A stretch of 7,577 bases of DNA, taken from Trueperaceae bacterium. Its GTDB lineage: Bacteria; Deinococcota; Deinococci; Deinococcales; Trueperaceae. The stretch is from contig PXAU01000152.1 of assembly GCA_003567075.1 (NCBI GenBank), positions 1 through 7,577 on the forward strand. Reading direction: 5' to 3'. Positions 1-6,619 of the stretch are shown piece by piece. Under the pieces are notes generated by a model, which did not search any database, was not told where the DNA came from, and worked only from the letters and a program-made list of their open reading frames with translations. The translations under genes were made by a program, and so were the position numbers. Every line of letters starts with the position of its first letter. The stretch's first letter is position 1.

Positions 1-191
1 ATCCCTTCCTGATGACGGTGGCGTTGGCGGCCTCGACGGCCTTCGCGACGCCCGTCGCCTCGCCCGTCAACCTGCTGGTGCTCGGGCCCGGGCAGTACCG
101 CTTCGGCGACTTCCTGCGCGTTGGTGTGGCGCTGCAGGTCCTGGTGCTGATCGCCACCTTGCTGCTGGTGCCGCTCGTCTTCCCGTTCTGA
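1..191 (+). CDS. SLC13/DASS-family anion (sulfate/dicarboxylate-type) symporter, C-terminal fragment
   Basis: The 5' part lies outside the window; the reading frame (first full codon at 3) gives 62 residues ending at TGA 189-191. The visible stretch contains STAFATPVASPVNLLVLGPG followed by QYRFGDFLRVG and a strongly hydrophobic final helix ending LLLVPLVFPF. The Thr/Ala/Ser-Pro-x-Asn loop, then a 'gly-x-Tyr-x-Phe-x-Asp-Phe' segment, then a last membrane helix ending in Pro-Phe, is the usual carboxyl end of SLC13/ArsB-like (DASS) permeases, several of which carry TrkA-C domains in the middle. Such proteins move sulfate, dicarboxylates or similar anions across the inner membrane with Na+. Substrate cannot be told from this fragment. 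It points the same way as the signalling genes but is separated from them by about 180 bases and a hairpin, so I do not place it in their operon. Confidence 0.8.
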   Translation, partial: PFLMTVALAASTAFATPVASPVNLLVLGPGQYRFGDFLRVGVALQVLVLIATLLLVPLVFPF

Positions 192-203
192 GCAGTCTGT
201 TCG

Positions 204-234
204 GTCTGCCTGTGCCGGTGTCTCGGCAGCAGAC
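204..234 (+). terminator. Hairpin after the symporter gene, possible terminator
   Basis: Thirteen bases after the symporter stop, GTCTGC (204-209) pairs with GCAGAC (229-234) and TGCCG (213-217) pairs with CGGCA (224-228), giving an 11-bp stem with a three-base bulge (210-212) and a six-base loop (218-223). No T-run follows, so it is not a textbook intrinsic terminator; in high-GC bacteria hairpins without a U-tract are common at 3' ends. A smaller competing hairpin, AGACG 231-235 with CGTCT 239-243, shares the 3' arm. It could instead act in RNA stability. Confidence 0.45.
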
Positions 235-301
235 GGGCCGTCTACCGACGCCCGGCTGCCGCGCGTGGGCGCGCTGTCGCGCACTGCCCCGTCGTCCCCG
301 A

Positions 302-307
302 TAGTAT
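302..307 (+). promoter_or_regulatory. Possible -10 box upstream of the histidine kinase gene
   Basis: TAGTAT at 302-307 is the most AT-rich hexamer in an otherwise very GC-rich leader and matches the TATAAT consensus at four of six positions. No TTGACA-like -35 is visible; the hexamer 17 bases upstream is GCGCAC (279-284). A start near 313-315 would leave a leader of about 60 bases before the ATG at 374. The call is weak and rests on position and composition. Confidence 0.3.
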
Positions 308-364
308 GGTCGCCGTCACCGACGGCCGACCGCGGGGGAGTAGGCGGGCGACCGCGTGGGTGCT

Positions 365-369
365 GGAGG
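365..369 (+). promoter_or_regulatory. Ribosome binding site that selects the ATG at 374
   Basis: GGAGG at 365-369 lies four bases before the ATG at 374. The in-frame GTG at 356 has only GGGGAG about 15 bases upstream, which is too far, and it would add six residues (MGAGGT) before the first membrane helix. The spacing to 374 is short but the match is strong, so I take 374 as the start. Confidence 0.55.
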
Positions 370-373
370 CACA

Positions 374-3300
374 ATGACGTGGTCGTCGTCGTCGCCCGTC
401 GGGCTGGCGTTGGTCATCACAGGCTTCACGCTGGCGTTCCTCGCCAGTGTCGCGTGGCGGCGCCGGCACGTGACTCGCGGTGCGCGCAGCCTCACCTTCC
501 TGATGCTGAGTGGCGGCATCTGGGCGCTGCTCGAGGCGCTCCAGGCGATCGAGACCGATCCCCAGCTGGCCCTCACCTGGCGGCAGCTCCGGTACGTGGG
601 CGTCGCCGGGCTGCCGGTTGCGTATCTCGTGTTCGCGCACGACTACAGCCGTGGATCGCGTTGGCTGAACCGCTACGCGGTGGCACTGCTGCTGGTCGTC
701 CCGAGCATCACCGTCGCGCTCGCCTGGACCAACCCGCTCCACGGCCTGATGTGGGTCAGCGGTGCGGGTGCGCCGCCTGCGCCGATAGCGGATCTGCCGG
801 CCGGCGGGTGGTTCTGGATCCACACCAGTTACTCGTACGCGCTGCTGGGGTTGGGGTCCTTCTACCTCGTGCGGGGCTTCCTTCGCACGCCCCGAACCTA
901 TCGAGCCCAGGTCGGTTGGGTGTTGCTGGCCGTGCTCATCCCCTGGGCAGCGAACATCGCGGTGGTCGTAGGAGGCGTCGATGCCGGCGGCGCAGACGTG
1001 ACGCCGCTGGCCTTCGCGCTCTCGGCCTTCGCCTTCGCGCGGAGCCTCTTCTCGCATCGGCTGCTCGACATCGTGCCGGTAGCGCAGGAGGAAGTGGTGC
1101 GCCACCTGGCGGATGCGGTGATCGTCACCGACGAGTTCGGTCGCACACTCCAAGCGAACCCCGCAGCCGCGCAGCTCCTCGGACTGCCTGACGCCGACGC
1201 CGCATTCGGCCGGCCGCTCTCCGAGCTGCTGCACGACGTGCCAGCGCTGGACGAGGCCCTGAGCGAGCCAGGACCAGTCCGCTTCGAGGCGGCGGTGCTG
1301 CGCCCGGGCGTGCAGGGTACCTTCGACGTCCAGGTCACGCTGCTGACCGACCGCCGCGGCCGCGCGACGGGGCGGCTCGTGCGCTTGCACGACATCGAGC
1401 GCCAGGTCCAGGCGGAGCGCACGTTGGCGTTGGCCGAGACGGCGCTCATGCACCAAGAGGCGTACGTGCTGGCCCTCCAGGAGGTGACCGAGGGGCTCAT
1501 GCGTCGCGCGCCGCTCGCGCAGCTCCTCGAAGCCGTCGTACGCCACGCCTGTGAGGTCATGGAGGCGCCACACGGCTTCCTCGATCTGATCGACGCACAC
1601 GCCGGGATGAGCCGAAGGGAGCGGGCCCGGGGTCGCTTCGTCGACGTCGTGGGGACGGCTGTTCGGCCTGGTGAGGGCTTGACGGGCCGTGCCTGGGTCG
1701 GGCGAGCACCGCTCCGGGTCGACGACTATGCCCGTTGGGAGGGGCGGCTGCGGGGCGTCGAGCTGGACTGGGTGCGCGCGGCCGTCGCTGCCCCCTTGAC
1801 GAGCCGCGAGGGCGTGCTCGGGGTGATGGTGGTGGCTCGTGCCCGTGAGGACCGAAGACCCTTCCAGCCCACCGACGAAGCCCAGTTGGCGCGTTTCGCG
1901 GAGCTCGCCGCGCTGGCGGTCCTGAACGTGCGCCTCATCGACGAGCTAGAAGCGCGGCGGCGTGAGTCGGAGCAGTTGGCACGCATCGGCAACGCGATGC
2001 AGGAGGCCAGCGGCGTCGAGGAACGCATGGCCCTGGTGCTTCAGGCGATTCCACGCGTCGTTGGCCTGCGGCGCGCGGCCATCTGGTTGCCGGACGAGAG
2101 CGATCGCGGACTCGAAGCCAGCGCCTGGGTTGGGTTCGACGAGGCGACCGAGCGCCTCTGGGTGCCCCTCGATGGGTCGGTGCCCCTGCTGCAGGAGGCG
2201 TATCAGCACGGTCGAGCGACGGTGATCGAAGCGCACGAGGCGATCGCGCCATCCTTGCGAGCCCGGCCACCGTACAAGGACCATCCCCTCGTGCGTAGCC
2301 GGGCCGTCGCCGTGGTGCCGCTCGTGGCCCGCGGTGCGGTCGTTGGTGTGCTGGCGGCCGACACGCCGGCCGAGAGCCACCCGGTGAGCGCCAGTCTGGA
2401 GGTGCTGCACCGTTTCGCGACCAGTGCCGCGATCGCGATCGACGCAGCCAAGTTGCTCGCCACTGCGCAGGCAGAAGTGGCTGATCGCCGTGCTGCCGAG
2501 TCGCAGCTGCGGCGCTCCGAGGAGAAGTACCGGAGCATCCTCGAGCAGATGGAGGAGGCCTACTTCGAGACCGACTTGCAGGGGCGCTGCACGCTCGTCA
2601 ACCCGTCGTTGCTCCGGAACCTTGGCGTCACGGCGGAGCAGGTGCTTGGACGGTCGTTCAGGCACCTCGTTCATCCAGACGAGGTGCGGCGGGTGGTCGA
2701 GGTGTTTGGCGAGGTGGCGCGAAGCGGCAGGTCGATGCTGGGGTTCGAGGTGCGGTATCGCAACCGCCGACTCGACACCACCGCGCGGGCCGAGATGAGC
2801 GTGAGCCTCGTGCGCGACGCGGCCGGGGCGCCGGCCGGCTTCCGGGGGGTGGTGCGCGACATCGAGGAGCGCGCCCGGCACCAGGAGGAGCTGCGCACGG
2901 CCAAGGAGGCAGCGGAGGCCGCCAATGCCTCCAAGAGCGTGTTCCTGGCCAACGTGTCGCACGAGCTCCGGACGCCGCTCACGTCGATCCTGGGTTTCGC
3001 CCGGCTCATCGAGCGCCGCGTGGACGAGGTTCTGGCACCGCATCTCGTTGGCATCGACGACGCCAGGGTGCAGCGCGCCCTGGCCCAGGTGCATGGCAAC
3101 GCCGGGATCATCAGTCGCGAGAGCCGTCGACTCACCAGCTTGATCAACGCCGTCCTCGACCTCGCCAAGATCGAGGCGGGCAAGGTTGAGTGGCACATGG
3201 AGCAACTGGCGCCACGTGACGTGGTGGAGCAAGCGCTCGAGGCCACCAGCGGCCTCCTCGATGCCAAGCCTGGCGTGCGCGTGCGATCGCACCTCGACGC

Positions 3301-4492
3301 CGGTGTGCCCGACGTGATCGGTGACCGCGACCGCTTGGTGCAGGTGCTGATCAACCTCCTCTCGAACGCGGTCAAGTTCACGGCCGAGGGGGAGGTCGTC
3401 GTCCGGCTCTTCCTCGATGCCGGGGAGGTGCTCGTGAGCGTGCGCGATACGGGCGTCGGCATCGCCCCGGAGGATCACGAAGCGGTCTTCGAGCAGTTCC
3501 GGCAAGCAGGTGACACGCTTACCGAGAAGCCGCAGGGGACGGGACTCGGCCTGCCGATCTGCCGCCAGATCGTCGCCCACCACGGTGGCCGCCTGTGGCT
3601 GGAGAGCGTGTTGGGTCAAGGCTCGACCTTCACCGTCGCGCTGCCACCCGCGCCCTGGCTCGCGCCCGAACAGGGCGGCACGATGCCCAACGCGAGCATC
3701 GATGACGACGTCGACGTGGCCGCGGGCACCTCGCCGGGCGCGCTCGGAGCGGCGATCCAGGTTGCGCGCCAGGTCAAAGCGGTGCTTGCGCGTCCGACAC
3801 CGTCCGATGGCGGCCCTGACGAGCTGGCGCCTACCGTGCCCGTTGCGCCGAATGCGCCCGTGCGCGTGCTGGTAGTGGAGGACGATGCCCATGCGAGGGG
3901 GCTTCTGCGCGAGACGCTGGAGGCGTCTGGCCACACGGTGTCGGAGGCGGCCGACGCTGCGGCGGCCGTGCGCGCGATCGACGATGACCGTCCAGACCTG
4001 GTCTTCCTCGGCGTGGCGATGTCGCACCTGAGCGGCTTCGATATCGCCGCTGCGTTGGCGGACGATCCCGACGTCCGCGGCATGCTGATCGTGGCGCTGA
4101 GCCCCGCCGACGAGGGGGAACGTGGTCGTCGGCTCAGCGTCGAGCGCTACCTGAGTGCGCCGAGCGACGCCGGTGGGTTGGTGAAGGAGGTGGCAGCGCT
4201 GCTGCCGCCATCGGAAGCGGATGGCGAGGCCCTGACCGGCGCTCGGATCGCCTTCGTCGACGACGCGGACGACGTCGCCGCGGAGCACAGCCTGACGCTA
4301 CGCGCGGAAGCGGCGCTCCGCAGCGCTCGCGCCGTCGTGTCGCGCGTGTCCTCCGTGTCCGTCGCGGCGGAGTTGGAGCCAGTCCCGGTGCTGCTGGTGC
4401 TCAGCCGCGCCGCGGCGGCGCGCGATGACGGGCTCGCCCTCGCGCGCCGCCACCCACGCCTGCGTGATGCGACGATCCTGGTGCGCTCGTGA
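374..4492 (+). CDS. Hybrid sensor histidine kinase, 7TM-PAS-GAF-GAF-PAS-HisKA-HATPase with degenerate receiver tail
   Basis: Inner-membrane sensor kinase of 1372 residues. Residues 8-228 contain about seven hydrophobic helices with the 'histidine kinase N-terminal 7TM' pattern, including AWTNPLHGLMW at 117-127. A PAS-like domain follows (about 236-340), then two GAF domains (about 380-520 and 535-695), and a second PAS (about 716-830). The H box is SHELRTPLT with His863; the HisKA helices are joined by a longer loop than average, as in one known PAS-HisKA subfamily. ATP-binding boxes are complete: N box with Asn994 and Asn998, G1 DTGVGI 1025-1030, G2 GTGLGL 1055-1060. A proline-, alanine- and acid-rich linker (about 1092-1160) leads to a receiver fold at 1162-1277 that keeps the acidic pair (VVEDD, 1167-1171) but has Gly1213 where the phosphoacceptor Asp should be and Ala1262 where the Lys should be. 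A second receiver-like piece (about 1289-1372) keeps FVDDADD but ends near strand 4. Autokinase activity is expected; phosphotransfer to its own tail is not. The likely acceptor is the free receiver at 6230-6610 (inference). The stop overlaps the phosphatase start, so the two are translationally coupled. Ligand unknown. Confidence 0.95.
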   Translation: MTWSSSSPVGLALVITGFTLAFLASVAWRRRHVTRGARSLTFLMLSGGIWALLEALQAIETDPQLALTWRQLRYVGVAGLPVAYLVFAHDYSRGSRWLNRYAVALLLVVPSITVALAWTNPLHGLMWVSGAGAPPAPIADLPAGGWFWIHTSYSYALLGLGSFYLVRGFLRTPRTYRAQVGWVLLAVLIPWAANIAVVVGGVDAGGADVTPLAFALSAFAFARSLFSHRLLDIVPVAQEEVVRHLADAVIVTDEFGRTLQANPAAAQLLGLPDADAAFGRPLSELLHDVPALDEALSEPGPVRFEAAVLRPGVQGTFDVQVTLLTDRRGRATGRLVRLHDIERQVQAERTLALAETALMHQEAYVLALQEVTEGLMRRAPLAQLLEAVVRHACEVMEAPHGFLDLIDAHAGMSRRERARGRFVDVVGTAVRPGEGLTGRAWVGRAPLRVDDYARWEGRLRGVELDWVRAAVAAPLTSREGVLGVMVVARAREDRRPFQPTDEAQLARFAELAALAVLNVRLIDELEARRRESEQLARIGNAMQEASGVEERMALVLQAIPRVVGLRRAAIWLPDESDRGLEASAWVGFDEATERLWVPLDGSVPLLQEAYQHGRATVIEAHEAIAPSLRARPPYKDHPLVRSRAVAVVPLVARGAVVGVLAADTPAESHPVSASLEVLHRFATSAAIAIDAAKLLATAQAEVADRRAAESQLRRSEEKYRSILEQMEEAYFETDLQGRCTLVNPSLLRNLGVTAEQVLGRSFRHLVHPDEVRRVVEVFGEVARSGRSMLGFEVRYRNRRLDTTARAEMSVSLVRDAAGAPAGFRGVVRDIEERARHQEELRTAKEAAEAANASKSVFLANVSHELRTPLTSILGFARLIERRVDEVLAPHLVGIDDARVQRALAQVHGNAGIISRESRRLTSLINAVLDLAKIEAGKVEWHMEQLAPRDVVEQALEATSGLLDAKPGVRVRSHLDAGVPDVIGDRDRLVQVLINLLSNAVKFTAEGEVVVRLFLDAGEVLVSVRDTGVGIAPEDHEAVFEQFRQAGDTLTEKPQGTGLGLPICRQIVAHHGGRLWLESVLGQGSTFTVALPPAPWLAPEQGGTMPNASIDDDVDVAAGTSPGALGAAIQVARQVKAVLARPTPSDGGPDELAPTVPVAPNAPVRVLVVEDDAHARGLLRETLEASGHTVSEAADAAAAVRAIDDDRPDLVFLGVAMSHLSGFDIAAALADDPDVRGMLIVALSPADEGERGRRLSVERYLSAPSDAGGLVKEVAALLPPSEADGEALTGARIAFVDDADDVAAEHSLTLRAEAALRSARAVVSRVSSVSVAAELEPVPVLLVLSRAAAARDDGLALARRHPRLRDATILVRS

Positions 4493-6120
4493 TGCGCCCC
4501 GATCTACCACCACTGCAGCGGCTGCTGCCGCGTCGGCAGACCAAGACCCTGTTGCTGCCCCTCCTTGCGCTCCGGCCCGGCGCCCGAGTCCACGTGCTGG
4601 ACGCGTTCGGTGCGGTGGTGCTCGAGTCCGGCGCAACCACCAGCGAGCGCGATGCGGGCGCCGACGGTTGTCGAGCGATGGCCGAACCGCCCGGTTGGCG
4701 CGGCACCTTGCACGTGGGGGACGCTGTCGTCGGAAGCCTCGAGGTGCGGTGTGCGACAGGCGCCGAAGTATCGTCGCACGGTGACGTACGGCGCTTCGGC
4801 GAGGCCGTGCACGGCGTGCTTCAGCAGGCGCTGACGGCGGCCTCGGTGCGCCGCGAGCTCGCGAGCGAGACGCTCGAGCGCTACCGAGAGGTCAACCTCG
4901 CCTACCGGCTGAGCGACATGCTGGCAGGCGGCTTCGACGAGGCGCACCTACCGCAGCGCGTGCTGGACGAGGCGCTCCGAGTCGTCCCGGCCGACGTGGC
5001 GCTGGTGCTGCTCGACGACGGCGATGAGGGGCGCATCGCTGCGGCGCACGGTCTGCACGGTGACGATGCACGCACGTTGGCCGCGGTCGAGCACGTGCGG
5101 TGCAGGGCGCCCTCGGACCAACCGGTGATCATGCACGCGGGCGCGGAGGCAGATCCGAGCGCGCCGCACCGCGCACAGCTGTGGGCGCCGCTCCGCGCCG
5201 GTGAGAAGACGCTGGGTGGGTTGCTCCTGCTACGGCGTGCGAGCGACCATCCGTTCAGTGCCGGAGATGCCAAGCTCATGGCGGCACTGGCGACGCAAGC
5301 AGCCACGTACCTCGACAACGCGCGCATGCACCAACGAGCGCTCGAGCAGGCGCGCTTGACTCGCGAGTTGCAGCTGGCGCACGAGGTGCAGGCGAGACTC
5401 ATGCCCACAGATCTGCCGAGCGAGCGCGGCTGGGAGGTAGCAGCATGGTGGAGCGCTGCAAGGGAGGTGGCAGGGGACTTCTACGACGCCGTTCGACAGC
5501 CCGACCACATCGCGGTGACGGTCGGCGACGTGGCGGACAAGGGCATGCCGGCGGCCCTCTTCATGGCGCTCACGCGCAGCGTCCTTCGCGCCAGCGCTGG
5601 TGACGGCCGCGGACCAGGCGACGTCCTCGAGCGCGCCAACGCACTGCTCTCCGCTGACGCCAGCGACGGCATGTTCGTCACGCTGATGCTTGCCCAACTG
5701 CATGCCGACGGGCACGTTCGCTATGCCAACGGCGGACACAACCCGGCCCTGGTCGTGCGGCCCGACGGTGCCGTGAACCGGTTGGCCCGGACCGGGATCC
5801 TCGTCGGTTGGGACAGCGAGGCCCGATACGACGAGTCCTCGGTGCAGCTGGCGCCTGGTGACGCGCTCGTGCTCTACACCGATGGGGTGATCGAGGCGCG
5901 CTCGTGCGATGGAGGCGAGTACGGCGAGGACCGGTTCGAGCGTTTGGCGGCAACCTTGGTTGGCGCTGGCGCAAGCGCCACCGACGTCCTGGCCGGACTG
6001 CGCGCCGATCTCGAGGGCTTCATTGGCGCCGCCGAGGCATTCGACGACGCCACCATCCTCGTCGCTCGGTATCAGCCCGTAGCACAGGCGAGCCCGGCCG
6101 ATGCGGCGTCAGGCTCGTGA
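4492..6120 (+). CDS. GAF domain PP2C/SpoIIE-family serine phosphatase
   Basis: Cytosolic phosphatase of 542 residues, with no signal peptide or membrane helix. Residues 1-115 form an N-terminal domain I cannot name, including the segment ALRPGARVHVLDAFGAVVLE. A helical linker (ETLERYREVNLAYRLSD, about 126-142) leads into a GAF domain (about 143-280), then a coiled signalling helix (about 282-303, ending HEVQARLMP). The catalytic PP2C module spans about 312-527. Metal-binding acidic motifs are all present: GDFYD with Asp329 and Asp332, GDVADKG with Asp346, YTDG with Asp464, and FDDAT with Asp518 and Asp519; MFVTL and GGHNP are also kept. In RsbU/RsbP/SpoIIE systems this enzyme removes phosphate from a serine on an STAS antagonist; the STAS protein at 7069-7413 is the natural substrate (inference). 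The start overlaps the kinase stop as TGATG; a GTG at 4489 would add one residue. No clear ribosome binding site is seen, so reinitiation after the kinase is likely. The kinase may control it through shared complexes or the receiver. Confidence 0.93.
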   Translation: MRPDLPPLQRLLPRRQTKTLLLPLLALRPGARVHVLDAFGAVVLESGATTSERDAGADGCRAMAEPPGWRGTLHVGDAVVGSLEVRCATGAEVSSHGDVRRFGEAVHGVLQQALTAASVRRELASETLERYREVNLAYRLSDMLAGGFDEAHLPQRVLDEALRVVPADVALVLLDDGDEGRIAAAHGLHGDDARTLAAVEHVRCRAPSDQPVIMHAGAEADPSAPHRAQLWAPLRAGEKTLGGLLLLRRASDHPFSAGDAKLMAALATQAATYLDNARMHQRALEQARLTRELQLAHEVQARLMPTDLPSERGWEVAAWWSAAREVAGDFYDAVRQPDHIAVTVGDVADKGMPAALFMALTRSVLRASAGDGRGPGDVLERANALLSADASDGMFVTLMLAQLHADGHVRYANGGHNPALVVRPDGAVNRLARTGILVGWDSEARYDESSVQLAPGDALVLYTDGVIEARSCDGGEYGEDRFERLAATLVGAGASATDVLAGLRADLEGFIGAAEAFDDATILVARYQPVAQASPADAASGS

Positions 6121-6129
6121 ACGACCTCA

Positions 6130-6148
6130 CGCGCGCACGATGCGCGCG
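6130..6148 (+). terminator. Perfect 8-bp GC hairpin between the phosphatase and receiver genes
   Basis: CGCGCGCA (6130-6137) and TGCGCGCG (6141-6148) form a perfect stem around a three-base loop, CGA. It begins nine bases after the phosphatase stop. No T-run follows. It could end or attenuate transcription of the kinase-phosphatase pair, or, since it lies just upstream of a -10-like box at 6155-6160, be a dyad operator covering the -35 region of a second promoter. The sequence cannot separate these. Confidence 0.4.
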
Positions 6149-6154
6149 AGTGTG

Positions 6155-6160
6155 TAGACT
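6155..6160 (+). promoter_or_regulatory. Possible -10 box for the receiver-kinase-STAS genes
   Basis: TAGACT at 6155-6160, preceded by TGTG, matches the -10 consensus at four of six positions and fits the TAG-starting -10 boxes common in high-GC genomes. No TTGACA-like -35 is present; the corresponding region is GCGCAC (6133-6138), inside the hairpin dyad. The 109-base gap here is the only sizeable one between 374 and 7413, which supports a separate promoter. Apart from this and the hairpin, 6121-6229 shows only a 9-bp direct repeat, CGACCGGGG, at 6173-6181 and 6215-6223. Confidence 0.3.
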
Positions 6161-6229
6161 GTGCCGGCAGCTCGACCGGGGTCGGCCGGACGGGAGCGTG
6201 ACGCAGGACCACACCGACCGGGGGGACGC

Positions 6230-6610
6230 ATGCCGGGAACGCTCCTGATCGTCGATGACGAGCCGCACATCCGACTCTTGCTCGAGCAGAGCCTCGAAGA
6301 CCTCGAGGACGAGGGGGTGCGTGTACTGAGCGCAGCGGATGGTGAGGAGGCGCTCACGGCGATTCGTTGCCATCGTCCGAACGTCGTCTTCCTCGACGTC
6401 ATGATGCCGCGTCGCAACGGCTTCGATGTGTGTGCCGCGGTCAAGGCCGATCCGGACCTAGCCGGCGTGTCGATCGTGCTGCTCACGGCCAAGGGTCAGG
6501 AGATCGACCGGGAACACGGCGAAGCCGTCGGTGCCGACATGTACCTCACCAAGCCGTTCGACCCCGACGACATCCTTGCCATTGCCGAGCGCCTGCTTGG
6601 CCTCGCTTGA
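6230..6610 (+). CDS. Stand-alone response regulator receiver domain (CheY-like)
   Basis: A 126-residue protein that is a single receiver domain, with no DNA-binding or enzymatic output. All key residues are present: acidic pair Asp9/Asp10 in LLIVDDEP, phosphoacceptor Asp56 in VVFLDVMMP, Thr86 in IVLLTAKG, and Lys108 in YLTKPF. The length is the usual one for CheY-like proteins. The ATG at 6230 follows a G-rich stretch (6220-6225) by four bases; an in-frame upstream GTG at 6161 would add 23 residues without receiver homology and is unlikely. It sits nine bases before the RsbW-like gene. As the only canonical receiver in the window it is the best candidate to take phosphate from His863 of the kinase and to pass the state on by protein contact, for example to the phosphatase or the anti-sigma kinase (inference). 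Confidence 0.95.
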   Translation: MPGTLLIVDDEPHIRLLLEQSLEDLEDEGVRVLSAADGEEALTAIRCHRPNVVFLDVMMPRRNGFDVCAAVKADPDLAGVSIVLLTAKGQEIDREHGEAVGADMYLTKPFDPDDILAIAERLLGLA

Positions 6611-6619
6611 AGGGAGACC

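Noticed and set aside
356..373. Upstream GTG start for the kinase
   Set aside because: The better placed GGAGG supports the ATG at 374; the extra six residues add no domain.
265..1191. Plus-strand frame overlapping the start of the kinase gene
   Set aside because: It is an out-of-frame reading of the 7TM region, giving an Arg/Ala/Gly-rich product with no membrane helices.
242..1600. Open minus-strand frame (452 codons) opposite the leader and the 7TM/PAS region
   Set aside because: Its product is Arg-rich and low in hydrophobic residues with no recognisable fold, and it overlaps the well supported 7TM domain.
2960..3190. Extra-long loop between the two HisKA helices as a possible novel insertion
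   Set aside because: The same lengthened hairpin, followed by LTSLIN-x-VLDLAKIEAGK, occurs in a known PAS-HisKA kinase subfamily, so it is not unusual.
1946..4288. Long open minus-strand frame (780 codons) opposite the kinase gene
   Set aside because: It lies wholly antisense to recognisable GAF, PAS, HisKA and HATPase domains, and its translation is rich in Arg, His and Gln without any domain. Long antisense frames are expected in high-GC coding DNA.
6161..6229. Upstream GTG start for the free receiver
   Set aside because: The added 23 residues are Arg/Gly/Pro-rich with no homology, and the receiver fold begins normally at the ATG at 6230.
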